Below are positions 51,803-60,793 of a stretch of DNA of 64,000 bases, piece by piece (the stretch's first letter is position 1; the number at the start of each line of letters is the position of its first letter). The translations under genes and the position numbers were made by a program. The stretch spans positions 6,057,043-6,121,042 of the forward strand of contig NZ_CM007717.1 in NCBI RefSeq assembly GCF_002019855.1. The letters are read 5' to 3'. This DNA comes from Streptomyces antibioticus (GTDB taxonomy: Bacteria > Actinomycetota > Actinomycetes > Streptomycetales > Streptomycetaceae). The notes under the pieces are model-generated. The model did not search any database. It was not told the origin of the DNA and was given only the letters and a program-made list of their open reading frames with translations.

Positions 51803-52889
51803 CCGCGGCAAGCCGCGCGGGGTCCCCAGCTCACCCGCCGACGAGCTTCTGCCCACCGGCGCCCGGCGCGCCTCCTACCCGGCCGCGGGCCGTTCGCGCA
51901 CCGAGCGGCGCAGGCTCCAGCAGAAGGTCAAGCGCAAGCGCAGGCGCTCCGCGGTCCGCGAGATACCGCTGCTGGTCGGTGTCGCCGTCCTGATCGCCCT
52001 GGTCCTCAAGACCTTCCTGGTGCAGGCGTTCGTCATCCCGTCGGGCTCCATGGAGCAGACCATCCAGATCGGCGACCGGGTCCTCGTCGACAAGTTCACC
52101 CCCTGGTTCGGTTCCAAGCCGCAGCGCGGGGACGTCGTCGTCTTCAAGGACCCCGGCGGCTGGCTCGCGGACGAGCAGACCACCGCCCGCAAGGACGACC
52201 CCGTCGTCGTCAAGCAGATCAAGGAAGGGCTCACCTTCATCGGTCTGCTGCCGTCCGACAACGAGAAGGACCTGATCAAGCGGGTCGTCGGAGTGGGCGG
52301 CGACCGCGTCCAGTGCTGTGACGCGCAGGGACGGGTCACCGTCAACGGCGTTCCCCTGGACGAGGGAACCTATCTGTACCCCGGGAACGCGCCCTCCGAC
52401 AGCGCCTTCGACATCACCGTCCCGCAGGGCCGCCTGTGGGTGATGGGCGACCACCGGGCCAACTCCGCGGACTCCCGCGCCCACCAGGACACCGACTACG
52501 GCGGCACCGTCTCCGAGGACGAGGTCGTCGGACGCGCCATGGTGATCGCCTGGCCCCTCGGGCACTGGAACCGTCTCAAGGAACCGCAAACTTTCTCCTC
52601 GGTGACCGGCTCGACCGTCGGGTCGGCCGCCGCCGCCCAGCCGTCGCATAGGGTTGCCCCGGACGATCCGAACGGAACGATCCGAGAACTCCCGAGCCCT
52701 GCGGAACTCCCGCTCGTTATGGGAGTGGTGGGCCTGCGCCGTACATGGGGCAGGCAGCGGCAGAGAGTGAGGAGTTGGCGTGGGGGATGTGGCGGTTGGC
52801 GCACGGTCCGGGCACGACGGCGAGGAGCACCGCGGACGCCCCGTGGCCGCCGGCCCGGCCCCGGACGGCGCCGTGACCTCCGGGAGTGA
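51795..52889 (+). CDS. sipX: type I signal peptidase SipX (3' end overlaps sipY)
   Basis: 364 residues. Membrane segment EIPLLVGVAVLIALVLKTFL; catalytic Ser85 in IPSGSM and Lys162 in DLIKRVVG; LWVMGDHRANSADSR is the last catalytic-domain box. ATG at 51795 with GGAGGG upstream. The catalytic domain ends near residue 270. The remaining 90 residues end in an arginine-rich stretch (RARRRGAPRTPRGRRPG) that overlaps the first 110 bp of sipY in another frame, so the true C-terminus may have been extended by loss of an earlier stop or by a frameshift. Catalytic parts are intact. Confidence 0.88.
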   Translation: MGNRGKPRGVPSSPADELLPTGARRASYPAAGRSRTERRRLQQKVKRKRRRSAVREIPLLVGVAVLIALVLKTFLVQAFVIPSGSMEQTIQIGDRVLVDKFTPWFGSKPQRGDVVVFKDPGGWLADEQTTARKDDPVVVKQIKEGLTFIGLLPSDNEKDLIKRVVGVGGDRVQCCDAQGRVTVNGVPLDEGTYLYPGNAPSDSAFDITVPQGRLWVMGDHRANSADSRAHQDTDYGGTVSEDEVVGRAMVIAWPLGHWNRLKEPQTFSSVTGSTVGSAAAAQPSHRVAPDDPNGTIRELPSPAELPLVMGVVGLRRTWGRQRQRVRSWRGGCGGWRTVRARRRGAPRTPRGRRPGPGRRRDLRE

Positions 52890-53760
52890 CCCGGGAGCGG
52901 GCGGCGGCGAGCCGCCCGCGGACGAGCCCCCGCGCCCCGGCGGCGGCGGGGGAGCGGGCGGTGCCGCCCCGGCACCGAGGAGGCCGCGCTCCTTCTGGAA
53001 GGAGCTGCCGATCCTCATCGGCATCGCGCTGGTGCTGGCGCTGCTGATCAAGACGTTCCTGGTGCAGGCGTTCTCGATCCCGTCCGCCTCCATGGAGAAC
53101 ACCCTCAAGGAAGGCGACCGGGTCCTCGTCGACAAGCTGACGCCGTGGTTCGGCTCCGAGCCCGAGCGCGGCGAGGTCGTCGTCTTCCACGACCCGGACA
53201 ACTGGCTGGCCGGCGAGGCCACCACCGATCCCAACGCCTTCCAGACCTTCCTGAGCTGGATCGGCCTGATGCCGTCCGCCGAGGAGAAGGACCTGATCAA
53301 GCGGGTCGTCGGGGTCGGCGGTGACACCGTCACCTGCAAGGGCACCGGCCCGCTGACCGTCAACGGCAAGGCGCTGAACGAGCCGTACGTGTACCCGGGC
53401 AACACCCCGTGCAGCCAGGACGACCAGGGTGGTCAGTTCTCCGTGAAGGTCCCCAAGGGCTACATCTGGGTGATGGGCGACCACCGCCAGAACTCGCGGG
53501 ACTCGCGCTACAACCAGTCCGACAAGCACCACGGCATGGTCCCCGTCGACCAGGTCGTCGGCCGTGCCATCGTCAAGGCGTGGCCGATCACCCGCTGGGG
53601 CACCCTGCCGGTTCCGGACACCTTCGACCAGCCCGGCCTGAACGCGCGGTCGTCGTCCGGTCCGGCCCTGGCCGTCGCCCCGCAGGGGCTCGCCCTGGTG
53701 GGGGTCGTGCCGGTGGTCCTGTGGCGCCGTCGGCGCCAGGAGCTGTCCTGGAAGGGCTGA
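52780..53760 (+). CDS. sipY: type I signal peptidase SipY
   Basis: 326 residues. A Gly/Pro-rich cytoplasmic N-terminus (1-70), then membrane segment ELPILIGIALVLALLIKTFLV. Catalytic Ser104 in IPSASM and Lys174 in DLIKRVVG. A second, C-terminal membrane segment (LAVAPQGLALVGVVPVVLW) ends in a basic tail, an unusual feature for Gram-positive signal peptidases known in Streptomyces. The GTG at 52780 is supported by GAGGAG just upstream even though it lies 110 bp inside sipX. Confidence 0.92.
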   Translation: MGDVAVGARSGHDGEEHRGRPVAAGPAPDGAVTSGSDPGAGGGEPPADEPPRPGGGGGAGGAAPAPRRPRSFWKELPILIGIALVLALLIKTFLVQAFSIPSASMENTLKEGDRVLVDKLTPWFGSEPERGEVVVFHDPDNWLAGEATTDPNAFQTFLSWIGLMPSAEEKDLIKRVVGVGGDTVTCKGTGPLTVNGKALNEPYVYPGNTPCSQDDQGGQFSVKVPKGYIWVMGDHRQNSRDSRYNQSDKHHGMVPVDQVVGRAIVKAWPITRWGTLPVPDTFDQPGLNARSSSGPALAVAPQGLALVGVVPVVLWRRRRQELSWKG

Positions 53761-53822
53761 CCTGGCCGCACCGGGTCGGTAAACCCTTTCCCAAGCTTGG
53801 GGTCCTGGCCGGGAAGGAAGGG

Positions 53823-53852
53823 CTGACCCCGCTCGGTACCGCCGGGTAGGGT
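53823..53852 (+). promoter_or_regulatory. sipZ promoter
   Basis: CTGACC (53823-53828) and TAGGGT (53847-53852) with an 18-base spacer. The sipZ ATG lies nine bases after the -10 box, so its mRNA would be leaderless. A perfect 12-bp palindrome CCCAAGCTTGGG sits just upstream (53790-53801). Confidence 0.55.
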
Positions 53853-53860
53853 GCGGACCC

Positions 53861-54643
53861 ATGGGCGGCGACAGCACGACACGAACGGCCCCGCACAGCG
53901 GGGGTGGTACCAACGGTGGCCCGGTGGGCAGCCGGACCGGACAGCGACTGTCCGGACTGGCCGTCGCGCTGGGCCTCGTGCTGTTCCTGGGCGGATTCGT
54001 CTGGGCGGCCCTGGTCTACCGGCCCTACACCGTGCCCACCAGCTCCATGTCGCCCACGATCGGCGCGGGCGCGCGCGTGGTGGCCGAGCGGGTGGACGGC
54101 GACGAGGTGCGCCGCGGTGACGTCGTCGTCTTCGAGGACAAGACCTGGGTCACCGGCTCCGCCGTGGTCAAGCGGGTCGTCGCGGTCGGCGGCGACACGG
54201 TCGCCTGCTGCACCGAGGGCAAGCTGACCGTCAACGGCAAGGAGATCGACGAGCCGTATCTGCCCGAGGGCAGCCTCGCCGAGATCAAGGGCTTCCCGAC
54301 CGTGACGGTCCCCGAGGGCCGGCTGTTCCTCCTCGGCGACGAGCGGCAGGGCTCGCTGGACTCCACCGCCCACCTCACGGACGCCGCCAGCGGCACGGTG
54401 GCGCGCACCGCGGTCAAGGCCCGGGTGGACGCCGTCGTCTGGCCCTGGGACGGCATGCTCGCCCGCCCCACCGGCTTCACGGAACTCGGCGCGCTCTCCG
54501 AGCCGGGACCGCTGCGCACGATCCAGTGGATGATCCTCGGCGGCGCGGTGCTGGTGCTCGGCGGCGGGGCCTACGGCCCGATCGCCTCCCGCGCGGCCGC
54601 CCGCCGCACCCGCACCCGGCCGGAGCCCGCCGGTGCCCGCTGA
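53861..54643 (+). CDS. sipZ: type I signal peptidase SipZ
   Basis: 260 residues. Membrane segment SGLAVALGLVLFLGGFVWAALVY; catalytic Ser62 in VPTSSM and Lys104 in VVKRVVAVGGD; LFLLGDERQGSLDS replaces the usual GDHR box. A C-terminal membrane segment (IQWMILGGAVLVLGGGAYGPIA) precedes a basic tail. The NUDIX gene starts 11 bases before its stop, so the two are coupled. It has its own promoter, unlike sipX and sipY. Confidence 0.93.
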   Translation: MGGDSTTRTAPHSGGGTNGGPVGSRTGQRLSGLAVALGLVLFLGGFVWAALVYRPYTVPTSSMSPTIGAGARVVAERVDGDEVRRGDVVVFEDKTWVTGSAVVKRVVAVGGDTVACCTEGKLTVNGKEIDEPYLPEGSLAEIKGFPTVTVPEGRLFLLGDERQGSLDSTAHLTDAASGTVARTAVKARVDAVVWPWDGMLARPTGFTELGALSEPGPLRTIQWMILGGAVLVLGGGAYGPIASRAAARRTRTRPEPAGAR

Positions 54644-55181
54644 GGCGACGGGCGCGGCCGGGGGAGCTTCGGCCGACACCTGTGCCGACACCTATGAGGG
54701 CGGCCTGCGGCGGGTCGCACGGGTCGTGCTGCTCGACCCGCAGGACCGCATTCTGCTGCTGCACGGCCATGAGCCGGACGACCGTGCCGACGACTGGTGG
54801 TTCACGCCCGGCGGCGGTGTCGAGGGCGACGAGACCCGGGAACAGGCGGCGCTGCGGGAACTCGCCGAGGAGACCGGCATCACCGACGTCGAGCTGGGCC
54901 CGGTGCTGTGGCGGCGCCGGTGCTCCTTCCCGTTCGCGGGACGCCGCTGGGACCAGGACGAGTGGTACTTCCTGGCCCGGACGAGCGTGACGGCGACGCG
55001 GGCCACCGCGCTCACCGAGCTGGAGCGGCGCAGTGTCGCCGGAGCACGCTGGTGGACGTGTCGGGAACTCGCCCGGTCGCATGAGACGGTGTATCCGACC
55101 AGACTCGCCGAGCTGCTGCGCAGGCTGCTCGACGACGGTCCCCCGGCACGGCCCGTCACCCTTGACACGGAAATCGTCTAG
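54633..55181 (+). CDS. NUDIX hydrolase
   Basis: 182 residues with a complete NUDIX box at about 56-78 (GGGVEGDETREQAALRELAE, then ETGI). It hydrolyses a nucleoside diphosphate linked to another moiety; the exact substrate cannot be told. GTG at 54633 overlaps the sipZ end by 11 bp. This sipZ-mutT-like arrangement is conserved in Streptomyces. Confidence 0.9.
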   Translation: MPAEATGAAGGASADTCADTYEGGLRRVARVVLLDPQDRILLLHGHEPDDRADDWWFTPGGGVEGDETREQAALRELAEETGITDVELGPVLWRRRCSFPFAGRRWDQDEWYFLARTSVTATRATALTELERRSVAGARWWTCRELARSHETVYPTRLAELLRRLLDDGPPARPVTLDTEIV

Positions 55182-55237
55182 ACGCCGACGGGACTGGCGC
55201 ACAATGGGGAGATCGCACGGCTGAAGGGGAACATGCC

Positions 55238-55546
55238 ATGAGCGCCGAGGACCTCGAGAAGTACGAGACCGAGATGGAGCTGAAGCTCTACCGGGAGTAC
55301 CGCGATGTCGTCGGTCTGTTCAAATACGTGATCGAGACCGAGCGGCGTTTCTACCTCACCAACGACTACGAGATGCAGGTGCACTCGGTCCAGGGCGAGG
55401 TGTTCTTCGAGGTGTCGATGGCGGATGCCTGGGTGTGGGACATGTACCGGCCGGCCCGGTTCGTGAAGCAGGTCCGCGTGCTCACGTTCAAGGACGTGAA
55501 CATTGAGGAGCTGAACAAGAGTGATCTGGAGTTGCCGGGGAGCTGA
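55238..55546 (+). CDS. DUF2469 conserved actinobacterial protein
   Basis: 102 residues, highly acidic at both ends, with aromatic-rich core text (YREYRDVVGLFKYVIETERRF, DAWVWDMYRPARFV). Matches the DUF2469 family, conserved across actinobacteria near rplS/yraN and of unknown function. ATG at 55238 with AAGGGGA upstream. Confidence 0.9.
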   Translation: MSAEDLEKYETEMELKLYREYRDVVGLFKYVIETERRFYLTNDYEMQVHSVQGEVFFEVSMADAWVWDMYRPARFVKQVRVLTFKDVNIEELNKSDLELPGS

Positions 55547-55664
55547 TCGTCTTCTTCGGCTCCCTCGTGTGAGTGACGGAGTTTTCCACAGTCGCCGGGT
55601 TGTCCACCAAGATCCTTTTCGTGGCGGCTGATGCGTGAATGTGGGCCCCGGAGGTGGTGTCCAC

Positions 55665-56072
55665 ATGAACGCACAACAGGCACACAACGGCAGTACGGTT
55701 CGCAGGCCCCAGCGGGCTCGCAGCGCGCTCGGCAGGTACGGCGAGGAGCTGGCCGCGCGGCGGCTGACCGAGGCCGGGATGACGGTCCTGGCGCGCAACT
55801 GGCGCTGCGGCCGTACCGGAGAGATCGACATCGTCGCCCGGGACGGGGACGTGCTCGTCGTCTGCGAGGTCAAGACCCGCAGGGGCGATGCCTTCGAGCA
55901 CCCGCTCGCGGCGGTCACACCCGAGAAGGCCCAGCGGCTGCGGGACCTCGCGCTGGGCTGGATCCAGGCCCACGGCGGAGCACCGCCGGGCGGCGTCCGT
56001 ATCGACGTCGTCGGGGTGATCCTGCCCCCGCGCGGCGCACCCGCGGTCGAGCATGTGCGGGGGGTGGTCTGA
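55665..56072 (+). CDS. YraN (UPF0102) nuclease-like protein
   Basis: 135 residues of the UPF0102/YraN family with a restriction-endonuclease-like core: GEIDIVARDGDVLVVCEVKTRR carries the D...E-x-K motif. ATG at 55665 with GGAGG about ten bases upstream; a GTG at 55635 is an alternative. comM starts one base after its stop. The yraN-comM-dprA order suggests a DNA uptake or processing unit. Confidence 0.9.
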   Translation: MNAQQAHNGSTVRRPQRARSALGRYGEELAARRLTEAGMTVLARNWRCGRTGEIDIVARDGDVLVVCEVKTRRGDAFEHPLAAVTPEKAQRLRDLALGWIQAHGGAPPGGVRIDVVGVILPPRGAPAVEHVRGVV

Positions 56073-56073
56073 G

Positions 56074-57735
56074 ATGGGCTTCGCACGGACCTGCTCGGTG
56101 GCGCTGGTCGGCGTCGAAGGAGTCGTGGTCGAGGTGCAGGCGGACCTCGAACCCGGAGTGGCGGCGTTCACGCTGGTGGGGCTGCCGGACAAGAGCCTGA
56201 CCGAGAGCCGGGACCGGGTACGGGCTGCGGTGGTGAACTCCGGCGGCGAGTGGCCGCAGAAGAAGCTCACCGTCGGGCTCAGCCCGGCCTCGGTGCCGAA
56301 GGCCGGCAGCGGCTTCGACCTCGCCGTGGCGAGTGCCGTCCTGGGCGCGTCGGAGCGGATCGATCCCCGGGTGCTCACCGACATCGTGATGATCGGCGAG
56401 CTGGGCCTCGACGGACGGGTGCGGCCGGTCCGCGGCATCCTGCCCGCGGTGCTCGCCGCCGCGGACGCGGGCTACGAACAGGTGGTGGTGCCCGAGTGCG
56501 CGGCCGCCGAGGCGTCGCTCGTACCGGGTGTCTCCGTGCTCGGCGTGCGCAGTCTGCGGCAGCTCATCGCCATCCTCGCGGACGAGCCCGTGCCCGAGGA
56601 GGAGCCCGACGAGCAGGGCCGCCCGGACCCGCTGCTCGCCGGGCTGCGGATGCCCGGCACCGGCGCGGCCACCGGTATGCACAGCCTCGGCGCCGCCCAG
56701 CACGACCAGGGGCACGACCTCGCCGACGTGGTCGGACAGCGCTCGGCCCGCACCGCCGTGGAAGTGGCGGCGGCGGGCGGACACCATCTCTTCCTGGAGG
56801 GCCCGCCGGGTGCGGGCAAGACCATGCTCGCGGAGCGGCTCCCGGCCGTTCTGCCTCGGCTGACCAGGCAGGATTCGCTGGAGGTCACGGCGGTGCACTC
56901 GGTGGCCGGACTCCTGCCGCCCGGCAAACCGCTGATCGACGTCGCCCCCTACTGCGCCCCGCACCACTCGGCGACCATGCAGTCCCTGGTCGGCGGCGGC
57001 CCCGGCATCGCCCGGCCCGGCGCCGTCTCGCTGGCTCACCGGGGCGTGCTGTTCCTGGACGAGACACCCGAGTTCAGCGGCCAGACCCTCGACGCGCTGC
57101 GGCAGCCCCTGGAGGCCGGCCATGTGGTGATCGCGCGCAGTGCGGGCGTGGTGCGGTTCCCGGCGCGCTTCCAGATGGTCCTCGCCGCCAACCCCTGCCC
57201 GTGCGGCCGCTTCTCGCTGCGGGACAGCCTGTGCGAATGCCCGCCGTCGGCGATCCGCCGCTACCAGGCCCGGCTCTCCGGGCCGCTGCTCGACCGGGTC
57301 GACCTGAGGGTCGAGGTGGACCCCGTCAGCCGGACGGAACTCGCCCACCGCGGCCCGGGAGGGGAGTCCACGGCGACGGTCGCCGACCGGGTGCGGGCGG
57401 CACGGGAACGCGCCGCGGTCCGGCTGGCGGGCACTCCGTGGCGGACCAACAGCGAGGTACCGGGACGGGAGCTGCGCACCCGCTACCACGCGGCGCCGGG
57501 CGCGATGGACGACGCCGAACGCAACCTGGAGCGGGGTGTGCTGACGGCACGTGGGCTCGACCGGGTGCTGCGGGTCGCGTGGACGGTCGCCGACCTGGTC
57601 GGCCACGACCGGCCCGACGCCGGGGACGTCGCCCTCGCGCTGCAACTGCGCACGGGGGTTCCGCGCGGGGTGCCGATGGCGCTCGGGGCCGGTGGGGCGC
57701 GCGGCGCCCAGGGGGCTCATGGGGCCGTCGCGTGA
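56074..57735 (+). CDS. comM: ComM/YifB-type Mg-chelatase-like AAA ATPase
   Basis: 553 residues. N-terminal Lon-S5-like domain (TLVGLPDKSLTESRDRVRAAV), central AAA module with Walker A GPPGAGKTMLAERLP (about 245-259) and sensor text GVLFLDETPEFS, a four-Cys insert (NPCPCGRFSLRDSLCECPP) and a C-terminal helical domain. ComM in other bacteria is a branch-migration helicase for transformation. Its stop overlaps the dprA start (GTGA). Confidence 0.93.
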   Translation: MGFARTCSVALVGVEGVVVEVQADLEPGVAAFTLVGLPDKSLTESRDRVRAAVVNSGGEWPQKKLTVGLSPASVPKAGSGFDLAVASAVLGASERIDPRVLTDIVMIGELGLDGRVRPVRGILPAVLAAADAGYEQVVVPECAAAEASLVPGVSVLGVRSLRQLIAILADEPVPEEEPDEQGRPDPLLAGLRMPGTGAATGMHSLGAAQHDQGHDLADVVGQRSARTAVEVAAAGGHHLFLEGPPGAGKTMLAERLPAVLPRLTRQDSLEVTAVHSVAGLLPPGKPLIDVAPYCAPHHSATMQSLVGGGPGIARPGAVSLAHRGVLFLDETPEFSGQTLDALRQPLEAGHVVIARSAGVVRFPARFQMVLAANPCPCGRFSLRDSLCECPPSAIRRYQARLSGPLLDRVDLRVEVDPVSRTELAHRGPGGESTATVADRVRAARERAAVRLAGTPWRTNSEVPGRELRTRYHAAPGAMDDAERNLERGVLTARGLDRVLRVAWTVADLVGHDRPDAGDVALALQLRTGVPRGVPMALGAGGARGAQGAHGAVA

Positions 57736-58961
57736 GCGGCGCCGAGGAGGCTGAGGGGGAGGCCGGGGAACGGGCGGTGGCCGGGGAACGGGTGGTGGAG
57801 GGGCAGGCCGGTCCGCAGGCCGGCGACCGGCTCGCGCGGGTGTTCCTCACCCGGGTCGTCGAGCCCGGGGACGAGGTCGGGGGCCGGTGGGTGCGGGAGC
57901 TGGGCGCCGCCGAGGTGGTCCGACGGCTGCGCTCGGACGAGGGGATGCTGCCCGGGGTGTCCGCGCGCCGGTGGGGCGGGCTGACCGCCCGCGCCGCGCC
58001 GGCCGACCCCGAGCGGGATCTCGCGGTCGCGGCCGAGGCCGGGGTGCGGTTCGTGTGCCCGGGGGACACCGAGTGGCCCGGCCCGCTGGACGACCTCGGG
58101 GACGCCCGGCCGCTCGGACTGTGGGTGCGCGGCCGGCCCAGCCTGCGGATGTGGGCGCTGCGCTCCGTCGCCGTGGTCGGCGCCCGCGCCTGCACCGCCT
58201 ATGGCGCCCATATGGCCGCCACCCTCGCGGCCGGCCTCGCCGAGCGGGGGTGGGTGGTGGTCTCCGGCGGCGCCTACGGGGTCGACGGGGCGGCCCATCG
58301 CGGGGCTCTCGGGGCGGGCGGTGCCACGGTCGCCGTCCTCGCCTGCGGGGTCGACCGGCCCTATCCGCGCGGCCACACCGAGTTGATCAACAGAATCGCC
58401 GAACAGGGGCTGGTGGTCGGGGAGTTGCCGCCCGGTGACCATCCGACTCCGCACCGGTTCGTGCTGCGCAACCGGGTGATCGCCGCGCTCACCCGGGGCA
58501 CGGTCGTCGTCGAGGCCGCCTATCGCAGCGGCTCGCTGGTCACCGCGCGGGCGGCGCGACGGCTGGGCCGGCACACCATGGGCGTGCCGGGGCCCGCGAC
58601 CAGCGCGCTCTCCGCCGGAGTGCACGAAATACTGCGCGGCGAGGAGGCGGTGCTGGTCACGGATGCCGCGGAGGTCGTCGAACTCGTCGGGGACATGGGG
58701 GAGCTGGCCCCGGACCGGCGCGGGCCGGTGCTGCCGCGCGATCTGCTGGAGCCGGGCGCCCGGCGTGTGCTGGCCGCGCTGCCCGGCGACCGGCCCGCGG
58801 CGGCCGGGGAGGTGGCCCGTGAGGCGGGCACCACCGCCGACGACGCGATCGCGAGACTGTACGAACTCAGAGCGCTGGGCTATGTCGAACGACTTGGCGA
58901 CGGCTGGAAGTTGACACGCCAGGCGATGGTCTCCGTTCGAGCGGGCCGGAGCCCGCGCTGA
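57732..58961 (+). CDS. dprA: DNA processing protein DprA
   Basis: 409 residues. Rossmann-type core with SVAVVGARACTAYG, VVSGGAYGVDGAAHRGAL and ARAARRLGRHTMGVPGP, and a C-terminal winged helix (AAAGEVAREAGTTADDAIARLYELRALGYVE). It loads RecA on incoming single strands in naturally competent bacteria; in Streptomyces its role is less defined. The first 40 residues are a Gly/Glu-rich extension. GTG overlaps the comM stop by four bases. Confidence 0.94.
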   Translation: MSGAEEAEGEAGERAVAGERVVEGQAGPQAGDRLARVFLTRVVEPGDEVGGRWVRELGAAEVVRRLRSDEGMLPGVSARRWGGLTARAAPADPERDLAVAAEAGVRFVCPGDTEWPGPLDDLGDARPLGLWVRGRPSLRMWALRSVAVVGARACTAYGAHMAATLAAGLAERGWVVVSGGAYGVDGAAHRGALGAGGATVAVLACGVDRPYPRGHTELINRIAEQGLVVGELPPGDHPTPHRFVLRNRVIAALTRGTVVVEAAYRSGSLVTARAARRLGRHTMGVPGPATSALSAGVHEILRGEEAVLVTDAAEVVELVGDMGELAPDRRGPVLPRDLLEPGARRVLAALPGDRPAAAGEVAREAGTTADDAIARLYELRALGYVERLGDGWKLTRQAMVSVRAGRSPR

Positions 58962-59245
58962 CCGAGGGTGTTCGGCCGTCCGGGGGAACGCCGAAGCCCT
59001 TGCCAATTCCCCCAGTTGACGCGGTCCGGGGGTCACGGTGAGCGACCGCCGTGCCCCGGGGGAGCGTCCAGCGGAACGTATCTGCGCACAGGTGGGGCCA
59101 CGCCCTTCGCGCACCGCGACGCTCCAGTCACGCTACGCTCACGTGGATTCCGGTACAGAACGGCAGCAGCGCGACTTCCGATCAGCAGAGCACCCAGGCA
59201 CCCCCGACTCCCCGTACTTCACGGCAGAACGGCACAAGGCGACGT

Positions 59246-60091
59246 ATGCCCCAGCACACCTCCGGGTCCGACCGGGCGGCGGCGGTACCCCCAGCCGCCC
59301 GCGACGGTGGCGGCGTGCGGCCGCCCGCGCCCTCGACGCTCGACGAGCTGTGGCGGTCGTACAAGACGACGGGGGACGAACGGCTGCGGGAGCAGTTGAT
59401 CCTGCACTACTCGCCGCTGGTGAAGTATGTGGCGGGGCGCGTCAGCGTCGGGCTGCCGCCCAATGTCGAGCAGGCTGACTTCGTCTCGTCCGGGGTCTTC
59501 GGACTGATCGACGCGATCGAGAAGTTCGACATCGACCGGGAGATCAAGTTCGAGACGTACGCGATCACCCGGATCCGGGGCGCGATGATCGACGAACTGC
59601 GCGCGCTGGACTGGATCCCGCGGTCGGTGCGGCAGAAGGCCCGCAATGTGGAGCGGGCGTACGCCACGCTGGAGGCGCGGCTGCGGCGGACACCGTCCGA
59701 GTGCGAGGTGGCCGCCGAGATGGGCATCGCCGTCGAGGAATTGCACGCCGTTTTCAGCCAGTTGTCGCTGGCCAACGTGGTGGCCCTGGAGGAGCTGCTG
59801 CATGTCGGCGGTGAGGGCGGCGACCGGCTGAGCCTGATGGACACCCTGGAGGACACGGCCGCCGACAACCCCGTGGAGGTGGCCGAGGACCGCGAGCTGC
59901 GGCGGTTCCTGGCCCGGGCGATCAACACCCTGCCCGACCGGGAGAAGACCGTCGTCACGCTCTACTACTACGAGGGGCTCACGCTCGCCGAGATCGGGAA
60001 CGTGCTGGGTGTCACCGAGAGCCGGGTCAGCCAGATCCACACCAAATCGGTGCTCCAGTTGCGGGCGAAACTCGCTGCTTTCGGGCGCTGA
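59246..60091 (+). CDS. whiG: sporulation sigma factor WhiG
   Basis: 281-residue sigma-28 (FliA-like) family sigma factor required for aerial hyphae to become spores. Region 2 with LILHYSPLVKYVAGRV, FDIDREIKFETYAITRIRG and DWIPRSVRQKAR; region 4 with LPDREKTVVTLYYYEGLTL and VTESRVSQIHTKS. ATG at 59246. Free-standing gene following dprA after 284 bp, a junction that in S. coelicolor (as I recall its numbering) is interrupted by other genes. Confidence 0.97.
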   Translation: MPQHTSGSDRAAAVPPAARDGGGVRPPAPSTLDELWRSYKTTGDERLREQLILHYSPLVKYVAGRVSVGLPPNVEQADFVSSGVFGLIDAIEKFDIDREIKFETYAITRIRGAMIDELRALDWIPRSVRQKARNVERAYATLEARLRRTPSECEVAAEMGIAVEELHAVFSQLSLANVVALEELLHVGGEGGDRLSLMDTLEDTAADNPVEVAEDRELRRFLARAINTLPDREKTVVTLYYYEGLTLAEIGNVLGVTESRVSQIHTKSVLQLRAKLAAFGR

Positions 60092-60163
60092 CCGGGGGCC
60101 GGCGAGGGGCGCGTCGAGGTGAGTCCCTCCCGCTGAGGAAGCGGCGTCCGTACAGTGGACGAC

Positions 60164-60745
60164 GTGCCAAGGATTCGAGCGGCCTCCGTGGCCGAGCACC
60201 GGACGATGCAGCGTGCCGCCCTGCTGGACGCGGCACGCTCCCTGCTGTCCGAGGGCGGGACGGAGGCGCTGACCTTCCCCGCGCTCGCCGAACGGACGGG
60301 CCTCGCGCGTTCGTCCGTGTACGAGTACTTCCGGTCGCGGGCGGCCGTGGTCGAGGAGCTGTGCGAGGTCGACTTCCCCGTGTGGGCGGCGGAGGTCGAG
60401 TCGGCGATGGCCGCGGCGGACGGCCCCGAGGCCAAGGTCGAGGCGTACGTCCGCCGGCAACTCGCCCTCGTCGGCGACCGGCGGCACCGCGCCGTCGTGG
60501 CGATCTCCGCGAGCGAGCTGGACGCGGGCGCCCGCGAGAAGATCCGCGCGGCCCACGGCGCCCTCGTAGCGATGATCGTCGAAGCCCTGGCAGAACTGGG
60601 CCACACAGAACCCCGCATGGCAGCGATGCTCGTCCAGGGCGTCGTGGACGCGGCAGTCCGCCGCATCGAACTCGGCGCGGCGGAGGAGCCGGACACGATC
60701 ACGGACGCGACGGTGTCGATGGTGCTGCGGGGGGTCCTGGGCTGA
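60164..60745 (+). CDS. TetR-family transcriptional regulator
   Basis: 193 residues. N-terminal helix-turn-helix: RAALLDAARSLLSEGGTEAL, then FPALAERTGLARSSVYEYF. The C-terminal ligand domain is helical and without obvious signature. The GTG at 60164 is chosen because TACAGT (60151-60156) fits a -10 box for a leaderless message; a GTG at 60155 would add three residues. Convergent with the M23 gene. Target unknown. Confidence 0.85.
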   Translation: MPRIRAASVAEHRTMQRAALLDAARSLLSEGGTEALTFPALAERTGLARSSVYEYFRSRAAVVEELCEVDFPVWAAEVESAMAAADGPEAKVEAYVRRQLALVGDRRHRAVVAISASELDAGAREKIRAAHGALVAMIVEALAELGHTEPRMAAMLVQGVVDAAVRRIELGAAEEPDTITDATVSMVLRGVLG

Positions 60746-60793
60746 GGGGCTCCCCGCGGGCCCCCACCCCACCTCCGTCCCCTCACCCCCTCC

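Noticed and set aside
55162..55184. TTGACA as a promoter for DUF2469
   Set aside because: No -10 box lies at a suitable distance; it is inside the 3' end of the NUDIX gene.
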